This document shows, piece after piece, positions 1-9,098 of a DNA stretch of 33,529 nucleotides. The notes beneath the pieces are model-generated. The model was not told the DNA's origin and did no database searches. It saw only the letters and a program-made list of their open reading frames with translations. Where the stretch lies: NCBI RefSeq assembly GCF_001421785.1, contig NZ_LMLB01000017.1, positions 462,969-496,497 on the forward strand, given 5' to 3'. The position numbers and the translations under genes were made by a program. This DNA is from Sphingomonas sp. Leaf33 (GTDB lineage Bacteria; Pseudomonadota; Alphaproteobacteria; Sphingomonadales; Sphingomonadaceae). Position 1 is the first letter of the stretch. The number at the start of each line of letters is the position of its first letter.

Positions 1-24
1 CCGCTGCCCGACGTGGCGGGTCCG

Positions 25-44
25 CGATTTGCTTGCGCAAATCG
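25..44. terminator. Hairpin just downstream of the GH130 gene
   Basis: A perfect 8-bp inverted repeat, cgatttgc/gcaaatcg, encloses a 4-nt loop and ends 13 nt past the stop codon of the GH130 gene (minus strand). Its position suits a transcription end, but no T-run follows it on the minus strand. It may instead be a simple stem-loop or part of a feature outside the window. Confidence 0.3.
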
Positions 45-57
45 TCGGCCGCCCGCA

Positions 58-1341
58 TCACATTCTCGCCAGCAGCTTTTCGATCTCGACAAACGCGAAC
101 CCGATCGAGCTGTCCGCGATGCCGTAAGGAATGAACAGCTTTTCGCCGTGCCGGATCGCACCGCAGCTATAGACGACGTTGGGCACATAGCCTTCGCGGT
201 CCTGGTCGGCGGCGGCCAGGATCGGTTCCTTCGTCCGCCCGATCACCTTCGTCGGGTCGTCCAGGTCGAGCAGCGCGGCGCCGATCGAGTACTTGCGCAT
301 CGCGCCGACGCCGTGGGTCAGCAGGATCCAGCCAGCCTCGGTTTCGATCGGCGGCCCGCAATTGCCCATCTGGACCAGTTCCCACGGAAATTCGGGCTTC
401 AGCAGCAACTGGCCCTCGTCCCAATTGTCGATCCGGTCGCTGTCGATGATGAAGACGTTCTCGCCGTCCTGGCGGCCGATCATCATGTAGCGGCCGCCGA
501 TCTTGCGGGGGAACAGCGCCATGCCCTTGTTGCGGCTGGCCGAACCCGTCATCGGCACCAGGTCGAACGCGCGGAAATCCTTGGTCCGCATCATTTCCGA
601 CTGGATGCCCGAGCCGTCGTAGGCGGTGTAGGTTCCGATCCACTCCGCCTCGCCGTCGTCATGGGTGAACTTGACGAGGCGCAAGTCCTCCAGCCCCTTC
701 GACTGCTGCTCGGTGATCGGGAAGATCACGGTGCCCGATAGGGTGGAATCGCGGTGGCGATAGACGGTGACCGGGCCGGTCGGCATTTCCAGTTCGTCGC
801 CGACCGCGTCCGCCGCGGTCGCGAAGGGCGGTTCGGGCGCCAGCGTCATCTCGTTGCCGTCGGTGATGATGCCTTCGCGGAACGCGACCGAGCTGATGTG
901 CCCTTCGCCCACCGCGCGCATCGACATCAGAATGCGCTGCGATCCGCGCGGCATGCCCGTCTGGTCGAAATGCGGCACGACGCTGGGGTTCATCAGCGCG
1001 GCGGCGGCATAGCTGTATTCGTGGCAGAAATAGGCACCGATCAGCTGGCGCTTCTCGTCGCCGATTTGGCTGCCGTCCAGGTTCAGCAGCGTCTCGATCT
1101 CGTCATAGCGCGTCATGAACACGCGGCGCGTCTGCCAGTGGCGCGCCTCGAAATCCTTCAGCACGGTTTCCAGCTGGTCGCGCGCCGCACGCGGGCTCAT
1201 TTCCAGCACCGCGCGCACCATGCGTTCGGTCCGGCTTTCGGCGCCCGGCGTCGGTGTCGCCCAGGCGATGTGAAACGGACGCACCACCACGCGAGACGGG
1301 TCCGCGTGCAGGCGCAAGGGATGGTCGTACAACTCTAGCAT
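58..1341 (-). CDS. GH130 family glycosidase / beta-mannoside phosphorylase-like protein
   Basis: The 427-residue protein looks like a five-bladed beta-propeller of glycoside hydrolase family 130. Enzymes of this family cleave beta-mannosides, often by phosphorolysis to mannose-1-phosphate. The segment KGLEDLRLVKF (catalytic Asp about residue 219) matches the family's G-x-E-D-x-R block, and GEGHISSVAFREG and GNCGPPIETEAGW are further conserved-looking stretches. No signal peptide is visible, so the protein is probably cytoplasmic. The ATG is preceded by a G-rich stretch (ggggggac). The gene starts 44 nt after the stop of the glycosyltransferase gene on the same strand, so the two are probably co-transcribed. 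Family assignment is fairly sure. Substrate, and whether it is a phosphorylase or a hydrolase, cannot be read from the sequence. Confidence 0.85.
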   Translation of the reverse strand: MLELYDHPLRLHADPSRVVVRPFHIAWATPTPGAESRTERMVRAVLEMSPRAARDQLETVLKDFEARHWQTRRVFMTRYDEIETLLNLDGSQIGDEKRQLIGAYFCHEYSYAAAALMNPSVVPHFDQTGMPRGSQRILMSMRAVGEGHISSVAFREGIITDGNEMTLAPEPPFATAADAVGDELEMPTGPVTVYRHRDSTLSGTVIFPITEQQSKGLEDLRLVKFTHDDGEAEWIGTYTAYDGSGIQSEMMRTKDFRAFDLVPMTGSASRNKGMALFPRKIGGRYMMIGRQDGENVFIIDSDRIDNWDEGQLLLKPEFPWELVQMGNCGPPIETEAGWILLTHGVGAMRKYSIGAALLDLDDPTKVIGRTKEPILAAADQDREGYVPNVVYSCGAIRHGEKLFIPYGIADSSIGFAFVEIEKLLARM

Positions 1342-1385
1342 GCGTCCCCCCCGGGGCGTTTCGATCGATCAGGCGCGGCCGGTGG

Positions 1386-3659
1386 TCAGGCCGCGATGCT
1401 GCGCTGACCTGCCACGGATACGCTGCGCTTTGAAAGAGCCGAAATGGCACAACCGGCAAGTTGCAGTGCCAAAATCGACTCCGCGCCCTGGTTTCGGTTC
1501 AGACCGTTCGGCATCAGCCCGTCGAAACAGCCGCCGTCGGCAACGCTGGCGAGCGGCAGGTCGAGGTCGTTGGCGCCCAGATACCAGTTGTACGCCTTGT
1601 GCGCTTCGTCGAGCCAGCGGCGGTCGCGCGTCGCGTCGAACGCGGCGGCGCACGCATCGACCGTCGCCTGCGCCTCCAGCGGTTGCTGGTCGAACGGCAA
1701 CGGGTCGGAATATTCACGCCCGAAGCTTTCGGTGCCGACCGCGCGGAAGCGCCCCTCGGGCGAGGTCTGGCGGCTGACGATCCAGTCGAGAGTCTCGATA
1801 CCCGTCGCGATCAGCTCGGGCTTGGCGAGTGCGATCCCGGCGCGGATCATCGCTTCGGGCAGGCGGGCGTTGTCATAGGCCAGGACGATCTCGAACCAGC
1901 TCCATTCCGGGCGGCGCGCGGTGTCGAGCAGGCTGGCGAGTTCGGCCGAGAAGCGCGTCAGGATTTCGCGCGACAGGGCGTGGCCCGGATGCGCTTCCAT
2001 CATCGCTGCGGCGCCGAGCATGGCAAAGGCGTGTGCGCGCGGGGATCCAAGCTCGAACGCCAGGCTGGCGGTCTCGTCGAACAGGCGCGCGGCCCAATCC
2101 CGGTGCTTCTGCATCCCGGCATCGCGTGCGGTCACGCCCAGCGCCCACAGGGCGCGGCCGTTCGAATCCTCCGACCCGTATTCCTCGCACCACGTGCGGT
2201 CGTAGTTCATGAAATTGCGGAAGCGGCGCTTGTCGGGATTCCAGGCATATTGAACGAACGCGCCGTAGATGCTCGACCATTTGTCGCGCAGCCCTGAGTC
2301 CAAGTCCGGCGCCTGCGTCATCAGGATCAGCGCGCGGGCGTTGTCGTCGATGCAATATCCGTGACGTCGATCCGGCACCGACAGGATCGAATGCTGCAAC
2401 ATGCCGGTCGCGTCGCTCATCCGCTCGACCGCAGCGATGTCGATCGGCAGCATTCGCTTCGCATGGCCGTGCTGGGCCAGCCGGCGCGGCTGGCTGGCGA
2501 CGATCTTCTCGACCTGCGCCAGCGCGGCTTCGGCCAGGCGCGGCCAGATCATCGAACGACCGCGGGCATAGGCGCGCGCGGCCAGTCGCTCGCGGTTGCG
2601 GCGATTGCCGAGCAGCGCGTTGATCTCACGTGCGAAACCAGCGCTGTCGCCGAAATCGACCAGGACGCCGTGGCCATCGGCCAGAATCTCGGTTGCATGG
2701 ACGTAGGGCGTCGAGACGACCGGCTTGCCAACGCCGACCGCGTAGCTGAGCGTGCCCGACGTGATCTGTGCGGGGTTGCTGTACGGCGTCGCGTACACGT
2801 CGGCGGCCTGCAGGTAATCGAGCAGCTCGTCATGTTCGACGAAAGCATCGATGAAGCGGATGGCGTGGCCTACGCCCAATTCCTCCGCCTGCGCCTTCAG
2901 CCGGTCGCGATAGGCCTCGCCCTCGTGCGCGACCAGGTTCGGATGGGTGGCGCCCAACACGACATACAGTGCGGCCGGGTTCTGCTCGACGATCGCGGGC
3001 AGGGCGGCGATCATCGTCTCAATGCCCTTGTTCGGCGCGAGCAGGCCGAAGGTCAGCACGACCTCATGCCCCGCCCAGCCGAACGCGCCCTTCAGCGTGT
3101 CGGCATCGACGAGCGGCCGGTCGGGCACGCCGTGCGGAATGGTGACGATCTGGCGCGCGTCGGCACCATAGTGCCGCTCCAGGATTTCGCGGCCACGCTC
3201 GGCCATCACGATGACCTTCGACGCACGGCGCAGCAACGCCTCCAGTACGCGGCGCTCGTCGGCACTCGGCTTTTCGAGCACCGTGTGCAGCGTCACGATG
3301 ACGGGGATGGTCACGCGGTCGAGCAGCGCCAGGATATGTTCGCCGGCCGCCCCGCCGTAGATGCCATATTCATGCTGCAACCACAGCGCCTGCGCGCCCG
3401 ACGCCTCGATCGACCGCGCGGTTGCGATATAGGCACTCAATTCGTTTTGCGGGATCGATCCGGTGACATCGGACGGATAGTCGTAGCGCCCCGGATGATC
3501 GTCCATCGCATAGACATCGACCTTCAGGTCCGGGAACCGCGAGCGCAGCGCATGGAACGTGTCGGTCGTGTAGGTGGCCAGTCCGCACTTTCGCGGCAGG
3601 TAGTTTCCGATCAGGACGATGTGATTGATCGGGGCGGTGGCGGCCTCCTGGGTGTCCAT
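1386..3659 (-). CDS. Two-domain family-4 glycosyltransferase with C-terminal all-helical glycosidase-like domain
   Basis: The 757-residue protein has an N-terminal GT-B transferase of GT4 type. Its first Rossmann half starts at NYLPRKCGLATYTTDTFHAL, and its nucleotide-sugar half includes LTFGLLAPNKGIETMIAALP and QAADVYATPY. From about residue 400 to the end there is a second domain (GYCIDDNARALILM, GRALWALGV, WFEIVLAYDNARLPEAM) that looks like an alpha/alpha toroid such as those of glycosidases or epimerases. The ATG at 3659 was chosen because aagga precedes it at good spacing. An in-frame ATG five codons upstream would overlap that site. No signal peptide or membrane helix is seen. The gene precedes the GH130 gene by 44 nt, so both probably act on the same glycan. 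Donor and acceptor are unknown. Confidence 0.85.
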   Translation of the reverse strand: MDTQEAATAPINHIVLIGNYLPRKCGLATYTTDTFHALRSRFPDLKVDVYAMDDHPGRYDYPSDVTGSIPQNELSAYIATARSIEASGAQALWLQHEYGIYGGAAGEHILALLDRVTIPVIVTLHTVLEKPSADERRVLEALLRRASKVIVMAERGREILERHYGADARQIVTIPHGVPDRPLVDADTLKGAFGWAGHEVVLTFGLLAPNKGIETMIAALPAIVEQNPAALYVVLGATHPNLVAHEGEAYRDRLKAQAEELGVGHAIRFIDAFVEHDELLDYLQAADVYATPYSNPAQITSGTLSYAVGVGKPVVSTPYVHATEILADGHGVLVDFGDSAGFAREINALLGNRRNRERLAARAYARGRSMIWPRLAEAALAQVEKIVASQPRRLAQHGHAKRMLPIDIAAVERMSDATGMLQHSILSVPDRRHGYCIDDNARALILMTQAPDLDSGLRDKWSSIYGAFVQYAWNPDKRRFRNFMNYDRTWCEEYGSEDSNGRALWALGVTARDAGMQKHRDWAARLFDETASLAFELGSPRAHAFAMLGAAAMMEAHPGHALSREILTRFSAELASLLDTARRPEWSWFEIVLAYDNARLPEAMIRAGIALAKPELIATGIETLDWIVSRQTSPEGRFRAVGTESFGREYSDPLPFDQQPLEAQATVDACAAAFDATRDRRWLDEAHKAYNWYLGANDLDLPLASVADGGCFDGLMPNGLNRNQGAESILALQLAGCAISALSKRSVSVAGQRSIAA

Positions 3660-3681
3660 GACGGTCCTTCGCATTTGCAGA

Positions 3682-3702
3682 ACAGAAAAAGCCGACAGGC
3701 TT
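3682..3702 (-). terminator. Short stem plus T-rich tail, possible intrinsic terminator or attenuator
   Basis: On the minus strand an aagcc/ggctt stem with a 4-nt loop (3689-3702) is followed by tttctgttct. It lies 71 nt after the queF stop and ahead of the glycosyltransferase start. The 5-bp stem is short, so it is only a candidate. If real, it would separate queF transcription from the glycan pair. Confidence 0.3.
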
Positions 3703-3773
3703 CTAACCCGCTAACAACGCTGCGAACCCCTTATGGTTGCCATTTTTGTGCGATGCAACAAATACGATCGAGA

Positions 3774-4220
3774 TCAACCGCGACCGCGGTAAGGCGGCAC
3801 GCCCTGATCGGGCAGCCACAGCCCCTCGGGCACCGGTCCGGACTGCCAGAACACGTCGATCGGGATGCCGCCGCGCGGGTACCAATAGCCACCGATCCGC
3901 AGCCAGCGCGGCTGCATCTCGTCGAACAGCCGCTGGCCGATGCCGACCGTGCAATCCTCGTGGAAGCCGGCGTGGTTGCGAAACGCCCCCAGGAACAGCT
4001 TCAGCGACTTGGATTCGACGATTCGATCACCCGGGGCATAGTCGATGACCAGATGCGCGAAATCGGGCTGGCCCGTGACCGGGCACAGCGACGTGAACTC
4101 CGGCACCGCGAACCGCACGAGATAGAGCGAACCGGCGCGCGGATTGGGGACATAGTCGAGGACGGCCTCTTGCGGAGAGGCGGGCAGGCTGCTCGCCTGG
4201 CCGAGATGAAGCGGTGTCAT
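3774..4220 (-). CDS. queF: NADPH-dependent preQ0 reductase QueF (short, type I form)
   Basis: QueF reduces the nitrile of 7-cyano-7-deazaguanine (preQ0) to preQ1, a late cytosolic step before insertion of queuosine precursor into tRNA. The 148-residue length matches the unimodular form. The thioimide-forming cysteine lies in [13 protein letters not shown] (about C46), followed by the catalytic Asp (about D53). The QueF signature appears as ESKSLKLF (about residues 69-76), and HED follows at about 87-89. The ATG at 4220 begins MTPLHLGQ, where homology would be expected to begin. The longer upstream reading would translate an intergenic palindrome. It is divergent from the peptidase operon. No queC, queD or queE gene lies nearby, and no preQ1 riboswitch was recognised upstream. 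Confidence 0.95.
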   Translation of the reverse strand: MTPLHLGQASSLPASPQEAVLDYVPNPRAGSLYLVRFAVPEFTSLCPVTGQPDFAHLVIDYAPGDRIVESKSLKLFLGAFRNHAGFHEDCTVGIGQRLFDEMQPRWLRIGGYWYPRGGIPIDVFWQSGPVPEGLWLPDQGVPPYRGRG

Positions 4221-4274
4221 GCGCGGCCATGTAGGGGGTCGGCGCCGCGGGATAAACCCACCGCAGTTTACAGT

Positions 4275-4299
4275 CGTCCCCGCCTTCGCGGGAATGACG
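4275..4299. repeat. Palindromic intergenic element, CCCGC-CTTC-GCGGG type
   Basis: The core cccgc-cttc-gcggg with flanking cgtc/gacg lies in the divergent gap between queF and the S10 peptidase gene. The same core recurs at 29599-29618, with variants at 29652-29671 and 21941-21957. It looks like a dispersed REP-like element rather than a gene-specific operator. Confidence 0.7.
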
Positions 4300-4349
4300 G
4301 GAGGGGTAGAACATTGCACGCCGCGCCGCCGCCGCTAGGGTGCGCGGCC

Positions 4350-5849
4350 ATGCGCTCCATCCTGCTCGCCGCCGCCGCCCTGATCGCCAGTCCTGCGCTT
4401 GCGCAGGACGCGCCCCCGCCCAGGACCGCGCCGGCCAAGGTCGAGGACATCCCGCCGCCGAACCGCTCGGTCACGCGTCACACTGGCGTGTTCGGCGGGC
4501 AGAGCGTCGCCTACACCGCGATCACCGGCGAGACCTACCTGAAGGCCGACGACGGCACGCCCCGCGCGGCGATCTTCTCGACCAGCTACATCAAGGACGG
4601 CGCGGACCCGCGTCGCCCGGTCACCTTCCTGTTCAACGGCGGGCCCGGCTCCGGCTCTGTCTGGCTACACATGGGCGCGTTCGGGCCGAAGCGGGTCGCG
4701 ATTCCCTCCGACGCAAAGGACGACGGCGGGCCGCCCTATCCGATCGTCGACAATCCCGACTCGCTGCTCGACGTGACCGACGTCGTGTTCATCGATCCGG
4801 TCGGCACCGGCTTCAGCCATGCGCTCGGCAAGACCGACCCCAAGGACTTCTACGGCGTCACCCAGGACGCGAAGGCGATCGCGCAGTTCATCCGGCTGTG
4901 GCTGAACGAGCATGGCCGCTGGAACGCGCCGAAATATCTCGGCGGCGAAAGCTATGGCACGACGCGCAGCGCCGCGGTGCTCAACCAGCTGGAGGGCACG
5001 TACAACGACGTGTCGCTGAACGGCGTCATCCTGATTTCGACCGTGCTCGATTTCGCGGCGGGCGCCGACACGCCGGGCAACGAGATAACGTACATCCTCA
5101 ACCTGCCGTCGATGGCCGCGACCGCGCGCTTCCATGACAAGGCGGGGGCGGGGACGCAGACCGCAGCGTTCGTGGACGAGGCGCGCCGATGGGCGACCGG
5201 CCCCTATGCCGCCGCCCTTCTGAAGGGCAATGCGCTGTCGCCTGAGGAACGCGCCACCGTCCGCCGCGACCTCGCGCGCTACACCGGCCTAAGCGAAACC
5301 TATCTCGAACAGGCCGACCTGCGCGTGACGCCGGGGCGCTTCTACAAGGAATTGCTGCGCGACCGCGGGCTGACGGTCGGCCGGCTCGACAGCCGCTACA
5401 CCGGCCGCGACTTCGACAATGCCGGCGAAACGCCCGACAACGACCCCAGCTTCTACGGGATCGACGGCGGCTACACCGCGGCGATCAATGCGTACGTTCG
5501 CGGCGACCTGCGATATTCGACCGACCGCAGCTATGTGACGATCGGCAGCCTGGGCGGCCAATGGGACTGGCGCCTGGGCGGCGGGCGCGACAATGACGTC
5601 TACATGAACGTCGCGCCGTACATCGGGAAGGCGCTGCGCGAGAATTCCGGCTTGCGCATCTTCGTCGGTCAGGGCTGGTATGATTTCGCGACGCCCTTCT
5701 TCGCCGCCGAATACGCCCTGTCGCGGACCGGTTACGACAGGAGTCGCATCCAGTTCTCCTACTATGACGCCGGCCACATGATGTATGTCCGCGACGAAGA
5801 CCGAGCGAAGCTGACCCGCGACATCCGCGCGTTCATCCGCGCGCGATGA
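4350..5849 (+). CDS. Secreted S10 family serine carboxypeptidase-like protein
   Basis: The 499-residue protein begins with a clear Sec signal peptide (MRSILLAAAALIASPALAQ, cleavage after ALA). A mature alpha/beta-hydrolase of the S10 serine carboxypeptidase family follows. The oxyanion region is FNGGPGSGS (about residue 97). The nucleophile is in GGESYGT (about S201), with the Asp in GWYDFATPF (about D445) and the His in DAGHMMY (about H476), so the full triad is present. It would remove C-terminal residues from peptides in the periplasm or outside the cell. The frame stays open for about 660 codons upstream, but that part is antisense to queF and the glycosyltransferase gene and has no coding meaning. 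It is the first gene of a five-gene chain and ends in an ATGA overlap with the next. Confidence 0.9.
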   Translation: MRSILLAAAALIASPALAQDAPPPRTAPAKVEDIPPPNRSVTRHTGVFGGQSVAYTAITGETYLKADDGTPRAAIFSTSYIKDGADPRRPVTFLFNGGPGSGSVWLHMGAFGPKRVAIPSDAKDDGGPPYPIVDNPDSLLDVTDVVFIDPVGTGFSHALGKTDPKDFYGVTQDAKAIAQFIRLWLNEHGRWNAPKYLGGESYGTTRSAAVLNQLEGTYNDVSLNGVILISTVLDFAAGADTPGNEITYILNLPSMAATARFHDKAGAGTQTAAFVDEARRWATGPYAAALLKGNALSPEERATVRRDLARYTGLSETYLEQADLRVTPGRFYKELLRDRGLTVGRLDSRYTGRDFDNAGETPDNDPSFYGIDGGYTAAINAYVRGDLRYSTDRSYVTIGSLGGQWDWRLGGGRDNDVYMNVAPYIGKALRENSGLRIFVGQGWYDFATPFFAAEYALSRTGYDRSRIQFSYYDAGHMMYVRDEDRAKLTRDIRAFIRAR

Positions 5850-6604
5850 TCGGCTCGCTCGTCTCGACCGCCGGCCTTGCCGACCTGTCCGGCGTCCTCA
5901 TCGTCGACGCCTCGTGGTTCCTGCCCGAACACGGCCGCGTTGCGCGCGCCGAGTATCGCGCGGGCCACATCCCCGGCGCCGCCTTCCTCGACCTGTCGAC
6001 CGCCAGGCCCGGCGCCGTCGCGATCGACCCGAATGCGGTGTACGTCGTTTATGACGACAGCCCGCTGAAGACCGCCGCGCGCGGCTGGTGGCTGCTGAAG
6101 TCGTCGGGCGCGACGTCGGTAGCGATCCTCGACGGCGGCCTCGCCAGGTGGCGGAGCGAAGGTCGTCCGCTGGAACCGGGCGATGGCACCACGCTCGCCG
6201 CGACCAGCGTGGCGCGCGTGGTCGCATCCCTGCGCGACAAGGACGATGTCCGGGCCACGACCGACCAGATCGTCGATGCCCGCTCGCCCGCACGCTTTGC
6301 GGGCGAGGAGCCCGAACCGCGCGCGGGCGTCGTCCCCGGCCATATCCCCGGCGCGCACAACGTCCATTACGCCGCGCTCTATGACGCCGACGGCCGGTGG
6401 AAGCGTGGCGATGCGCTTGCCGCCGCCTTTACCGCAGCCGGCGTCGATCTCGATCGACCGATCACCACCACCTGCGGCTCGGGCGTCACCGCCTGCTCGC
6501 TGGTCTTCGCCCTCCACCTGCTCGGGCGCGACGCCGCGCTCTACGGCGGGTCCTGGGCCGACTGGGGCAGCGACCCCACAACGCCAAAGGAAACCGGACG
6601 ATGA
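5846..6604 (+). CDS. sseA: 3-mercaptopyruvate/thiosulfate sulfurtransferase (two rhodanese domains)
   Basis: The 252-residue protein has two rhodanese-like domains. The N-terminal one is non-catalytic (VDASWFLP, GHIPGAAFLDLS, YDDSPLKTAARGWWLLKSSG). The C-terminal one carries the active-site loop TTCGSGVTAC with the cysteine at about residue 210. CGSGVTA is the loop typical of mercaptopyruvate sulfurtransferases, as opposed to the CRxGxR type of thiosulfate enzymes. It transfers sulfane sulfur to thiols or cyanide in the cytoplasm. It is somewhat short for the family (usually about 270-290). Both ends overlap their neighbours by ATGA, so it is probably translationally coupled to the peptidase gene before it and to metC after it. 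The metC link makes a shared role in cysteine-derived sulfur handling plausible. Confidence 0.9.
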   Translation: MIGSLVSTAGLADLSGVLIVDASWFLPEHGRVARAEYRAGHIPGAAFLDLSTARPGAVAIDPNAVYVVYDDSPLKTAARGWWLLKSSGATSVAILDGGLARWRSEGRPLEPGDGTTLAATSVARVVASLRDKDDVRATTDQIVDARSPARFAGEEPEPRAGVVPGHIPGAHNVHYAALYDADGRWKRGDALAAAFTAAGVDLDRPITTTCGSGVTACSLVFALHLLGRDAALYGGSWADWGSDPTTPKETGR

Positions 6605-7797
6605 GCGGCGATATGCCCAGGGGCAGCGGCGACGGTACGCGGGTCGTCCGCGCGGGGCGGCGGCCGGAATGGACGCAGGGGATCGTCAGCGCGCCCGTCT
6701 GGCGGGCGTCGACCATCCTCTACGATTCGGTCGCCCATTTGCGCGCCAGTGCGGGCAAGGATACCCACCACCGCCTGTTCTACGGTCGCCGCGGCACCCC
6801 GACGCAGTGGAGTCTGGCCGAGGCGTTGACCGAACTCGAACCCGGTGCGGAGGCGACCTTCCTCTATCCCTCGGGCGTCGCCGCCATCGCCGCCGCGCTG
6901 CTGGCGGTGCTGTCGCCGGGCGACGAGCTGCTGCTGACCGACAGCGCCTACGACCCGACCCGCAACCTGGCGAACGGCCTGCTCAAGCGCATGGGGATCA
7001 CGACGCGCTACTACGACCCCCTGGTCGGCGCGGGCATCGCCGATCTGATCGGGCCGGCCACGCGTGCGATCTTCCTCGAAAGTCCGGGCAGCCTGACGTT
7101 CGAGGTGCAGGACATCCCCGCCATCGTCGCCGCGGCCAAGGCGCGCGGCGTGGTGACGCTGCTCGACAACACCTGGGCGACCCCGCTCCGCCTGCCGGCG
7201 ATGGCGCTGGGCATCGACCTGTCGATCCTCGCCTGCACGAAATATGTCACCGGCCATTCCGACACAATGCTCGGGTCGGTCACGTCGACCGCCGAGCACT
7301 GGCCGGCCCTGCGCGACACCAGTTTCCAGCTCGGCCAGACGGTGTCGCCCGACGACGCATGGCTCGGCAGCCGGGGCCTGCGCACCATGGCGCTGCGGCT
7401 CGATCGCCACGCGGGCAGCGCGCTCGAGATCGCCCGCTGGCTGAAGACCCGGACCGAAGTCGCCGCCGTGCTCCACCCCGCGCTCGCCGACTGTCCGGGC
7501 AGCGAATATTTCCACCGCGACTTCACCGGCGGGGCCGGGCTGTTCGCGTTTGAACTCGTATCCGGCGGCGAGGCGGAACGCGCCGCGCTGATCGACGCGC
7601 TCGACCTGTTCGGCATCGGCTATAGCTGGGGCGGGTTCGAGAGCCTGGCGATTCCGGTCGATCCCGCGCGCCATCGCACCGCGACCCGCTGGAGCCGTGG
7701 GCCGCTGGTCCGGCTCAACATCGGCCTAGAGGACCCCGCCGACCTAATTGCCGATCTGGAGCGCGGGTTTGCGGCCTGGGCCGCCGCCGCGCCATGA
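6601..7797 (+). CDS. metC: Cystathionine beta-lyase (PLP-dependent Cys/Met metabolism enzyme)
   Basis: The 398-residue protein belongs to the Cys/Met metabolism PLP family. The MetC-type enzyme splits cystathionine into homocysteine, pyruvate and ammonia in the transsulfuration route to methionine. Visible blocks are APVWRASTILYDS near the N-terminus, FYGRRGTPTQ, the cofactor-anchoring LLDNTWATP, and the Schiff-base lysine in ACTKYVTGHSD (about K214). GIGYSWGGFESLA near the C-terminus is typical of cystathionine beta-lyase rather than gamma-synthase. The ATG at 6601 sits in an ATGA overlap with sseA. The frame runs open further upstream, but only through the sseA gene. Substrate preference between cystathionine and cysteine is not decided by sequence alone. 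Confidence 0.9.
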   Translation: MSGDMPRGSGDGTRVVRAGRRPEWTQGIVSAPVWRASTILYDSVAHLRASAGKDTHHRLFYGRRGTPTQWSLAEALTELEPGAEATFLYPSGVAAIAAALLAVLSPGDELLLTDSAYDPTRNLANGLLKRMGITTRYYDPLVGAGIADLIGPATRAIFLESPGSLTFEVQDIPAIVAAAKARGVVTLLDNTWATPLRLPAMALGIDLSILACTKYVTGHSDTMLGSVTSTAEHWPALRDTSFQLGQTVSPDDAWLGSRGLRTMALRLDRHAGSALEIARWLKTRTEVAAVLHPALADCPGSEYFHRDFTGGAGLFAFELVSGGEAERAALIDALDLFGIGYSWGGFESLAIPVDPARHRTATRWSRGPLVRLNIGLEDPADLIADLERGFAAWAAAAP

Positions 7798-9098
7798 GGC
7801 AGGTGGAAACCTGGCTGGTCGGCCTCGGGCTCGCACAGGCCGGCGGCGACGACCTGACGCAGGGCGCGGTCGCGCTCGGCCTCGTGCTGCTCGCGCTGCT
7901 CGCCGGCTGGCAGGGCGGGCGTCGGATCGGACCGCCGCTGACCGAACTGTGGCATGACCGCGTCGGCGACGGCGGCGAATCGGTCGAGACGCGGATCTGC
8001 AGCCTGGTCCGCCACGGCATCGCCGCGATCCTGTTGGCGATCGTCGCGCAGAACTATCCTTGGGGTATCCTCGCCAGCATCGGTGTCGGACTGGCGCTGG
8101 GCGCAGCGACCGCGATGCTGGTGCTTACGCTGTTGCGTGCGGTGCGGCTGCCGTCGTGGATGGCGTGGCTGGTCGCGGGTCTGGTGTTCGTCGCGATCCT
8201 CGGCCGGTCGGTCGGCGGGTACGAACCGATCACCAGCACGCTGGATGCGGTCGGCATCGATGTCGGGCGGCGGCGCGTGTCGCTCTGGTCGCTGCTGACC
8301 CTGCTACTGACCGTCGTCGTCCTGCTGGCGATCGTCCGCGTCATCAACCGCGCCATCGCGCAGGCGCTGGGGCGCGCGAGGACGCTCGATGCGACGCAGC
8401 GCCTGCTGATCCAGAAGCTCGCCGGTATCGCGCTGCTGGTCACGGCCTTCTTCTTCGGCATCGACGCGCTCGGCATCGACCTGACGACCTTTGCGGTGTT
8501 CGGCGGCGCCTTCGGTCTCGCGATCGGCTTCGGGTTGCAGAAGACGGTCGGCAACCTGATTGCCGGCATCATCCTGCTGATGGACCGCTCGGTGAAGCCC
8601 GGCGACGTCATCGCGGTCGGCGAATCGTTCGGCTGGGTCAACAAGATCGGCGTCCGCGCGGTCAGCGTCATCACGCGCGAGGGCAAGGAACACCTGATCC
8701 CGAATGAAATCCTGATGACGCAGGAGGTGGAGAACTGGTCCTTCTCCGACCGCAACGTGCGCATCGCGATTCCCGTGAAGATCGCCTACGACAGCGACGT
8801 CGAGCTCGCCGAAAGCCTGATGATGCGCGCGGCGACCGAAAGCAGCCGCGTGCTCGATACGCCCCCGTCGGCGGTGTGGATGACCGCGTTCGGCGACTAT
8901 GCGCTGGAATATGAAGTCCGCGTCTGGATCGCCGACCCGGAAGGCGGCGTGCACAACGTCAAGGCCGACGTGCTGAAACGCATCTGGACGCTGTTCGGCG
9001 AACATGGGGTGAAGGTGCCGGTGCCGCAGCGGGATGTGCGGATGGTGGTGCCGGTAGAGAACGCCCTGATCCCAATTCCTGCGCCGGTAACAGAATGA
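7794..9098 (+). CDS. Mechanosensitive channel, MscS family, with extended N-terminal membrane region
   Basis: The 434-residue inner-membrane protein has about five to six hydrophobic segments. These lead into the MscS pore helix and beta domain: FGGAFGLAIGFGLQKTVGN (Gly/Ala-rich pore helix, from about residue 236), then NLIAGIILLMDRSVKPGDVI, VNKIGVRAVSVITREGKEHL and PNEIL. A C-terminal alpha/beta domain follows. It would open on membrane tension and release solutes on hypo-osmotic shock. The N-terminal half is longer than in E. coli MscS, as in other larger family members. Start and stop are both in ATGA overlaps, with metC before and the phosphatase-like gene after. Nothing visible links the channel to the sulfur enzymes upstream apart from co-transcription. 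Confidence 0.9.
   Translation: MRQVETWLVGLGLAQAGGDDLTQGAVALGLVLLALLAGWQGGRRIGPPLTELWHDRVGDGGESVETRICSLVRHGIAAILLAIVAQNYPWGILASIGVGLALGAATAMLVLTLLRAVRLPSWMAWLVAGLVFVAILGRSVGGYEPITSTLDAVGIDVGRRRVSLWSLLTLLLTVVVLLAIVRVINRAIAQALGRARTLDATQRLLIQKLAGIALLVTAFFFGIDALGIDLTTFAVFGGAFGLAIGFGLQKTVGNLIAGIILLMDRSVKPGDVIAVGESFGWVNKIGVRAVSVITREGKEHLIPNEILMTQEVENWSFSDRNVRIAIPVKIAYDSDVELAESLMMRAATESSRVLDTPPSAVWMTAFGDYALEYEVRVWIADPEGGVHNVKADVLKRIWTLFGEHGVKVPVPQRDVRMVVPVENALIPIPAPVTE

Noticed and set aside
2361..4349. Open frame of about 660 codons upstream of and in frame with the S10 peptidase
   Set aside because: It is antisense to the glycosyltransferase and queF genes. The signal peptide at 4350 sets the true start, and long antisense frames are expected at this GC content.
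4221..4349. preQ1 riboswitch ahead of queF
   Set aside because: The upstream region on the minus strand contains a GC palindrome but no recognisable preQ1 aptamer (no short A-rich tail pairing into a small hairpin loop).
6183..7553. 456-codon plus-strand frame across sseA and metC
   Set aside because: It is a phase-shifted shadow of the two overlapping genes, whose active-site motifs are intact in their own frames.
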